A stretch of DNA of 5,242 nt, from the NCBI GenBank assembly GCA_964367095.1, contig CAYIXE010000058.1:1-5242 (forward strand), written 5' to 3'. The stretch's first letter is position 1, and every line of letters starts with the position of its first letter. Below the pieces are notes generated by a model. The model had not been told where the DNA came from. It did no database searches and saw only the letters and a program-made list of their open reading frames with translations. Made by a program: the position numbers and the translations under genes. Source of the DNA: UBA927 sp964367095 (GTDB lineage: Bacteria > Patescibacteriota > Microgenomatia > UBA10105 > UBA927). Positions 4,093 through 5,242 of this stretch are shown here, piece by piece.

Positions 4093-4911
4093 ATGAGGTT
4101 ACCAAAACGAGAGGTTACTGTATTTCAGAAGAAAATACTTACATGGTGGCGGAAAAATAAACGGGATTTACCGTGGCGACATACGCATGATCCGTATAGA
4201 ATTTTAGTTTCTGAGGTGATGCTTCAGCAGACGCAAGTACTTCGCGTACTGCCTATCTATCAAGCATTTTTAGATACGTTTCCGACTGTGATTGATTTAG
4301 CGAGTGCTTCAACTGCAGAAATTTTGCGTGCATGGAAAGGTTTAGGATATAACAGACGGGCCGTGTATCTTAAAAAAATCGCAGAAACAGTCACACGACA
4401 GTATGATGGCAAATTTCCTAGGGAAGAACAATCACTTCACGCATTACCAGGTGTCGGTTCTTATACAGCTGCTGCGATTCAAGTTTTTGCATATAAGCAA
4501 GATGTCGCAATGGTAGAAACAAATATTCGAAAAATTATTACACACTTTTTCTTTAACGATATACCGCAAAAAGAAGTAATAATTCTGGACACAGCAAGAC
4601 AGTTGGTGCCTAAAGGGAAATCATGGCAATGGCATCAGGCGCTCATGGATTATGGAGCAATTGAACTTCCTAAGCTCAATTGTCCTAAGTGTCGTCGAAA
4701 GATATCTATTCCATTTAGACAATCTGATCGATATTTTCGTGGAAAAATTCTTGACGATCTTCGAGAAACACAGCATTCGATGAGTACGATACAAACGAAA
4801 TATCACAAGGTATATGCGTTAACACTTCCAAAGATTCGTTTCTTACTTGATGGTTTAATAAAAGATGGCCTTATTACAGTAACAAAGGGCATTGTTCATC
4901 TTCCAAAATAA
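4093..4911 (+). CDS. MutY-like A/G-specific adenine DNA glycosylase, Fe-S-less short form
   Basis: HhH-GPD superfamily glycosylase, expected to remove adenine mispaired with 8-oxoguanine or guanine. N-terminal landmarks match MutY: LPWR (26-29), SEVMLQQTQV (40-49) with catalytic Glu41, WKGLGYNRRA (81-90) and the helix-hairpin-helix LPGVGSYTAAA (118-128). The usual catalytic Asp (D138 in E. coli) is replaced by Glu142 in the motif ETNIR. The four-cysteine Fe-S loop is missing: only C197 and C200 (CPKC) remain, followed by a basic segment PFRQSDRYFRGKIL. At 272 residues it lacks the C-terminal NUDIX-like domain that reads 8-oxoG in full-length MutY, and instead ends in a small winged-helix-like segment (about 225-272). 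From memory such forms are common in CPR genomes. It starts 9 nt after the DUF5666-like gene with a weak ribosome site, so cotranscription is likely. Exact substrate uncertain. Confidence 0.88.
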   Translation: MRLPKREVTVFQKKILTWWRKNKRDLPWRHTHDPYRILVSEVMLQQTQVLRVLPIYQAFLDTFPTVIDLASASTAEILRAWKGLGYNRRAVYLKKIAETVTRQYDGKFPREEQSLHALPGVGSYTAAAIQVFAYKQDVAMVETNIRKIITHFFFNDIPQKEVIILDTARQLVPKGKSWQWHQALMDYGAIELPKLNCPKCRRKISIPFRQSDRYFRGKILDDLRETQHSMSTIQTKYHKVYALTLPKIRFLLDGLIKDGLITVTKGIVHLPK

Positions 4912-5241
4912 TTATCTATTATCGCCATCACCCTTAAGCACGCCGCGTGACTTACGGTCTGTGAGCTTTTTTACATTTGATTTTGCGACATCTTCAAGAT
5001 TTACGTTTAGTTCGAGCGCTAGGGCAGTGAGATACCAGAGGACATCGCCTAATTCCTTGACCATTTCATGTTTTAACAAAGGCGTCATGATTGAGTTATG
5101 ATCACGGATAAGTTTTTTGACTTTATCAGCTACTTCACCGGCTTCTCCTGTAAGACCTAATGCTGGATACGCAAGGTTAGATCCTCTATTAGGATAAATT
5201 GCAGTTTTTTTAATAAGCTTTTGGTATTCTGAAAATTTCAT
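4912..5241 (-). CDS. MazG-type nucleoside triphosphate pyrophosphohydrolase
   Basis: The 109-residue protein belongs to the all-alpha MazG-like superfamily, which splits (d)NTPs into the monophosphate and pyrophosphate and can clear abnormal nucleotides. The metal-binding signature is present: E33xxE36 in GLTGEAGEVADKVKK, and E63xxD66 in KELGDVLWYL, 26 residues apart. The N-terminus MKFSEYQK followed by TAIYP and the C-terminus SRGVLKGDGDNR match the stand-alone single-domain subfamily rather than two-domain E. coli MazG. The ATG lies at the window edge (5241) and agrees with the family's usual start, so the gene is probably complete, but its promoter and ribosome site are outside. Its stop (4912-4914) directly abuts the stop of the convergent glycosylase gene. 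Preferred substrate (dCTP, dUTP, 8-oxo-dGTP or other) cannot be read from the sequence. Confidence 0.92.
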   Translation of the reverse strand: MKFSEYQKLIKKTAIYPNRGSNLAYPALGLTGEAGEVADKVKKLIRDHNSIMTPLLKHEMVKELGDVLWYLTALALELNVNLEDVAKSNVKKLTDRKSRGVLKGDGDNR

Positions 5242-5242
5242 G

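Overview
The window reads like chromosomal DNA of a Candidate Phyla Radiation (Patescibacteria, Parcubacteria-like) bacterium. This is inferred from protein features: a short MutY-type glycosylase without the Fe-S cysteine set or NUDIX domain, a MazG-fold enzyme ending in SRGVLKGDGDNR, a compact ECF sigma factor in an operon with small anchored proteins, and a secreted protein that looks like tandem DUF5666 domains. The standard bacterial code fits: the one TGA stop that I trust ends the sigma factor exactly where the family normally ends. Genes are AT-rich and tightly packed, and several have promoters almost touching their start codons.

Left part (1-996). An open frame running in from the left edge ends at 144 and may be the tail of an unseen gene. 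An unrecognised 180-residue protein lies on the minus strand (117-659), with a near-consensus promoter at 669-697. Positions 698-996 hold no credible gene but are dense in inverted repeats, including a 34-bp dyad at 791-824.

Centre (997-3307). The minus-strand gene era (ribosome-assembly GTPase) and a plus-strand ECF sigma factor diverge from a 42-bp gap. Each has its own extended -10 box, placed so that both mRNAs should be leaderless or nearly so. The sigma gene overlaps by 4 nt a two-helix membrane protein, which overlaps by 1 nt a membrane-anchored protein with an Ig-like domain. This looks like a sigma/membrane-partner/envelope-protein operon.

Right part (3361-5241). A secreted protein with two DUF5666-like repeats follows on the same strand, then the MutY-like DNA glycosylase 9 bp later. 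The glycosylase ends base-to-base against a convergent MazG-type nucleotide pyrophosphohydrolase. These last two proteins plausibly both limit damage from abnormal nucleotides: one excises mispaired adenine, the other hydrolyses NTPs or dNTPs.

The most unusual signals are the repeated placement of extended -10 boxes 7-9 nt before ATG codons, the inverted-repeat-rich intergenic region, and the altered active site and missing Fe-S cluster of the glycosylase. No CRISPR array, insertion sequence, tRNA or rRNA was found.
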